A stretch of 64,000 bases of DNA from Microlunatus speluncae. Lineage in GTDB: Bacteria; Actinomycetota; Actinomycetes; Propionibacteriales; Propionibacteriaceae. Position numbers and translations under genes: made by a program. The first letter of the stretch is position 1, and each line of letters opens with the position of its first letter. The notes under the pieces were generated by a model. That model had not been told where the DNA came from and ran no database searches. It worked only from the letters and a program-made list of their open reading frames with translations. This document shows positions 61,036-64,000 of the stretch, piece after piece. The stretch lies in contig NZ_VKCZ01000004.1 of NCBI RefSeq assembly GCF_009299835.1, positions 62,001 to 126,000 of the forward strand, written 5' to 3'.

Positions 61036-62823
61036 TCAGTCCGTGCCGGCCGCGGCCGGCACCACCGGCGCCGGTTCGTGCTCCTCGCGCCAGCCGTTGG
61101 TGATCGGCAACCGTCGATCCCGGCCGAACGCCTTGAACGAGATCTTGGTCCCCGGAGGATACTGCCGCCGCTTGTATTCGGCCCGGTCGACCAGCCGCAT
61201 CACGCGGTCCACCAGTTCGGCGTCGAAGCCGGCGGCGATGATCTGGGCCCGGCCCTGGTCACCCTCGACGTACTCGGCGAGGATCTTGTCCAGCACGTCG
61301 TACGGCGGCAGGCTGTCGGTGTCCTTCTGCCCTGGCCGCAGCTCCGCGCTCGGCTCCTTGGTGATCGTGTTCTCCGGGATCGGCGGCCGCTCGCCGCGTG
61401 CCACGGCATGATCATTACGCCACTTCGCCAGCCGCCAGACCCAGGTCTTCGGCACGTCCTTGATCGGCGCGAAGCCGCCGACCGCGTCGCCGTAGATGGT
61501 GCTGTAGCCGACCGCCAGCTCGCTCTTGTTGCCGCAGGCCAACACGATCGACGGACCGTGCTGGTTGGATTCGGCCATCCAGATCACCGCCCGGATCCGG
61601 GCCTGCAGGTTTTCCGCCGCGATGCCGTCGATGTCGATCAAGGTGTTGAAGGTGTCGACCGCCGCGGCGATCGGCACGGTGCTGTAGTGCAGCCCGAGCC
61701 GTTCGGCCAGCTCGGCGGCGTCGGTCTTGGAGTGCTCGGAGGAGTACGCACTCGGGTTGGAGATCCCGTACACGTGCTCGGCGCCGATCGCGTCGCGGGC
61801 GATGGCGGCCACCAGCGTGGAGTCGATGCCACCCGACAGTCCGAGATAGACCCGCTCGATCCCGTTCTTGCCACAGTAGTCCCGCAAACCCAGCACCAGC
61901 GCGGAATAGACCTCCTCGTCGGCGGACAGCCGGGGATAACGCGGCGCGGTGATCGTCTTGCCGGGCAAGGGGTAGCCGTCACTGACGTGGTGCCGGCTGA
62001 TGATCAACTTCTCGGCGCTGGAGACGGTCCGGCCGTCCACCGGGCGGCTGTCCGGGAGCTCAAGATCGGCCAGCACCAGGTCTTCGACGAACTGCGGCCC
62101 GCGGACCACCAGCGTGCCGTCGGCGTCGGCGATCATGGAATCGCCGTCGAAGACCAGCTCGTCCTGGCCGCCGACCAGGTTCACGTAGGCCAGCGCGCAG
62201 CGAGCCTCGATCGCCCGGCGCGAGACCAGCTCGCCGCGGGTGTCGTCCTTGTCCCGTTCGTACGGGCTCGCGTTGATCACCGCCAACAGTCCGGCACCGG
62301 CCTCGGCCGCGGCGGCGACCGGACCGCCGTCCTGCCACAGGTCCTCGCAGATCGCCAGGGCGACGTCGACGCCGCCGATGGTCAGCACGGCCAGCTCCCG
62401 GCCCGGCTGGAAGTAGCGGAACTCGTCGAACACGCCGTAGTTCGGCAGGTGGTGCTTGGCGTACCGGGCGACGACCGTCCCACGATGCAGGACGGCCGCG
62501 ACGTTCTGTGGGTGACCGCCCTTGGGGTGCTCCGGCTCGTCGGTCCGGTCCAGGTAACCGACCACGACGACCAGCTCACCGAGCCCGTCGTCGGCGAGCC
62601 GCTCGGCCAGCCGATCGACGCTGCGCCGGGACTCGGCGATGAAGCTCTGCCGCAGTGCCAGGTCCTCCACCGGATAACCGGTCAGCGCCGTCTCGGGGAA
62701 AAGCACCAGTTGCGCCTCGGCGTCTGCGGCCCGCCGGGACCAGTCCAGGATCAGCTCGGCGTTGCCGGAGATGTCTCCGACGGTGACGTTCAGCTGGGCC
62801 AGAGCGATGCGGAGTTGTGCCAC
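61036..62823 (-). CDS. nadE: Glutamine-dependent NAD+ synthetase
   Basis: A 595-residue two-domain enzyme. The N-terminal nitrilase-fold glutaminase has its triad in FPETALTGYP (Glu), KHHLPNYGVFDE (Lys) and AICEDLW (Cys). The C-terminal synthetase has the PP-loop YLGLSGGIDSTLVAAIA near residue 310 and GNKSELAVGYSTIYGD. It converts nicotinate adenine dinucleotide to NAD+, completing the salvage begun by pncA-pncB. The start is GTG six bases after TAGGCT, a leaderless arrangement. Divergent from glnA2. Confidence 0.96.
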   Translation of the reverse strand: MAQLRIALAQLNVTVGDISGNAELILDWSRRAADAEAQLVLFPETALTGYPVEDLALRQSFIAESRRSVDRLAERLADDGLGELVVVVGYLDRTDEPEHPKGGHPQNVAAVLHRGTVVARYAKHHLPNYGVFDEFRYFQPGRELAVLTIGGVDVALAICEDLWQDGGPVAAAAEAGAGLLAVINASPYERDKDDTRGELVSRRAIEARCALAYVNLVGGQDELVFDGDSMIADADGTLVVRGPQFVEDLVLADLELPDSRPVDGRTVSSAEKLIISRHHVSDGYPLPGKTITAPRYPRLSADEEVYSALVLGLRDYCGKNGIERVYLGLSGGIDSTLVAAIARDAIGAEHVYGISNPSAYSSEHSKTDAAELAERLGLHYSTVPIAAAVDTFNTLIDIDGIAAENLQARIRAVIWMAESNQHGPSIVLACGNKSELAVGYSTIYGDAVGGFAPIKDVPKTWVWRLAKWRNDHAVARGERPPIPENTITKEPSAELRPGQKDTDSLPPYDVLDKILAEYVEGDQGRAQIIAAGFDAELVDRVMRLVDRAEYKRRQYPPGTKISFKAFGRDRRLPITNGWREEHEPAPVVPAAAGTD

Positions 62824-62901
62824 GTGAGGAGCCTAATCCGAACCCCGGTTCGCCCCACCCTCCGGCGCCTGGAGCAAGCTGTGAGTTCGGGCCAAGGATC
62901 C

Positions 62902-62919
62902 TGTAACGCGGTTGTTACA
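62902..62919. promoter_or_regulatory. GlnR-type operator candidate upstream of glnA2
   Basis: TGTAACGCGGTTGTTACA is a palindrome in which GTAAC and GTTAC are separated by six bases, the spacing of actinobacterial GlnR half-sites (GTnAC-n6-GAAAC-like). It lies 23 bp before the ATG of glnA2. Nitrogen control is the natural inference. Confidence 0.6.
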
Positions 62920-62941
62920 CGGCGGGAGGCAGACTCAGGCC

Positions 62942-64000
62942 ATGGACAAACAGACCGAGTTCGTGCTGCGCGCGATCGAGGAGCGGGACGTTCGGTTCGT
63001 CCGGTTGTGGTTCACCGATGTGCTCGGTTTCCTGAAGTCGGTCGCGATCGCCCCGGCGGAGCTCGAGGGCGCATTCACCGAGGGGATCGGGTTCGACGGT
63101 TCGGCGATCGAGGGCTTCGCCCGGGTCTACGAGTCCGACATGGTCGCCCGGCCCGATCCGTCGACGTTCCAGATCCTGCCGTGGCGCGACACCAACCCGG
63201 CGACGGCGCGGATGTTCTGTGACATCACGATGCCGGACGGTTCGCCGTCGTACGCCGATCCGCGCTACGTGCTGAAGCGGACGTTGCAGCGGGCCGGTGA
63301 CCTCGGCTTCACGTTCTACACCCACCCCGAGGTGGAGTTCTTCCTGTTCAACGATCCGCTGCTGTCGGACCGGCCGCCGACGCCGGTCGATCAGTCCGGC
63401 TATTTCGATCACACGCCGCAGAGCACCGGCAGCGACTTCCGCCGACGCGCGATCGGGATGCTGGAGCAGATGGGGATCTCGGTCGAGTTCTCCCACCACG
63501 AAGGCGGTCCGGGCCAGCAGGAGATTGATCTTCGGTACGCCGACGCGCTGTCCACCGCCGACAACCTGATGACCTTCCGGGTGGTGGTCAAGGAGGTGGC
63601 GCTGTCCCAGAACATCCACGCCTCGTTCATGCCCAAGCCGTTCACCGAACACCCGGGCTCGGGGATGCACACCCACGTCTCGCTGTTCGAGGGTGACAAC
63701 AACGCCTTCTACGACGCCAGCGCCGAATACCACCTGTCCAAGATCGCCCGGCACTTCATCGCCGGCCTGCTGCGGCACGCGAGCGAGATCACCGCGGTCA
63801 CCAACCAGTGGGTGAACTCCTACAAGCGGCTGGCCGGCGGCGGTGAGGCGCCGAACTACATCTGTTGGGGACGCAACAACCGCTCAGCGCTGGTCCGGGT
63901 GCCGATGTACAAGCCGAACAAGGGCGCGTCGGCCCGGGTCGAGCTGCGCTCCCTCGACTCCGCCTGCAACCCCTATCTGGCGTTCGCGCTGACCCTGGCG
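62942..64000 (+). CDS. glnA: Glutamine synthetase, GlnA2-like (3' end outside window)
   Basis: The visible 353 residues match GlnA2 of Mycobacterium (Rv2222c) closely in order and motifs: MDKQTEFVLRAIEERDVRFVRLWFTDVLGFLKSVAIAPAELEGAF, GFDGSAIEGFARV, THPEVEFFLF, HHEGGPGQQEIDLRYADAL (metal site), GSGMHTHVSLFEG, NSYKRLAGGGEAPNYICWG and VELRSLDSACNPYLAFAL. The ATG at 62942 follows GGGAGG. The frame is open to the last base with no stop. A GlnR-type palindrome upstream suggests nitrogen-dependent transcription. Confidence 0.95.
   Translation, partial: MDKQTEFVLRAIEERDVRFVRLWFTDVLGFLKSVAIAPAELEGAFTEGIGFDGSAIEGFARVYESDMVARPDPSTFQILPWRDTNPATARMFCDITMPDGSPSYADPRYVLKRTLQRAGDLGFTFYTHPEVEFFLFNDPLLSDRPPTPVDQSGYFDHTPQSTGSDFRRRAIGMLEQMGISVEFSHHEGGPGQQEIDLRYADALSTADNLMTFRVVVKEVALSQNIHASFMPKPFTEHPGSGMHTHVSLFEGDNNAFYDASAEYHLSKIARHFIAGLLRHASEITAVTNQWVNSYKRLAGGGEAPNYICWGRNNRSALVRVPMYKPNKGASARVELRSLDSACNPYLAFALTLA

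Noticed and set aside
60982..63222. A 746-codon open frame on the plus strand opposite nadE and running into glnA2 in another frame.
   Set aside because: nadE and glnA2 both carry full catalytic motifs in their own frames; this frame has none.

Overview
The window is high-GC DNA with the gene content of an actinobacterium. My best guess is a Propionibacteriales / Microlunatus-type organism, but that is inference because no rRNA gene is present. Supporting markers are the Mec-CysO-CysM cysteine module, a methionine aminopeptidase with an SH3-binding-like N-terminus, a GlnA2-type glutamine synthetase, a deazaflavin-dependent nitroreductase homologue, an IdeR/DtxR-type iron box, and very many genes that start 6-8 bases after a TANNNT box (leaderless mRNAs). 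The hexamer TGATCA is strikingly over-represented throughout.

Layout. 0-8.5 kb: small metabolic and regulatory genes (RDD tail, FAD-linked oxidoreductase / AraC / NAD(P)-binding cluster, cyclase, phosphatase, sulfatase-modifying-factor-like protein, AAA ATPase). 8.7-10.1 kb: secreted M60 peptidase behind a LacI-type operator. 10.2-28.7 kb: a core neighbourhood like Mycobacterium tuberculosis Rv1330c-Rv1341 (pncB, clpS, DUF2017, mec, cysO, cysM, murI, metallo-beta-lactamase-fold enzyme, rph, rdgB), continued by thyA and folA. It is interrupted by accessory genes: serine hydrolase plus sulfatase, a DedA protein, and a block of two secreted carbohydrate-active proteins flanking two small paralogues. 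28.7-34.2 kb: aquaporin, tRNA-Leu, Bcp, DUF3618, a GroES-like protein, a TetR/nitroreductase pair, two RibD-like reductases, tRNA-Lys. 34.2-38.5 kb: an oxidoreductase, a lysoplasmalogenase-like membrane protein and a MurT/GatD-like pair in which both catalytic centres look destroyed. 38.9-40.9 kb: an ECF sigma factor with two envelope proteins. 40.9-42.4 kb: a GntR-centred, possibly foreign segment abutting rnpB. 42.4-45 kb: rnpB, map and an iron-regulated siderophore-binding lipoprotein. 45-55.6 kb: a membrane-tethered PEP-utilising enzyme, manA, a complete sulfate ABC transporter and thiamine/glycolipid-binding proteins. 55.7-64 kb: MFS/MarR pair, repeats, an orphan AbiEi-like protein, two more DUF2510 proteins, nadE and glnA2 (cut by the window end).

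Themes. NAD metabolism appears twice (pncA-pncB salvage and nadE), sulfur metabolism twice (Mec-CysO-CysM and sulfate import), and nucleotide hygiene/folate once (rph-rdgB-thyA-folA). Two families of intergenic inverted repeats are present, each with three copies of constant length: 62 bp at convergent gene ends, and 49 bp clustered at 57.8-59.2 kb. A four-member family of DUF2510 membrane proteins with a shared extracytoplasmic domain lies within 14 kb. The most unusual items are the MurT/GatD-like pseudoenzyme pair, the DUF2510 family, the repeats and the TGATCA enrichment.
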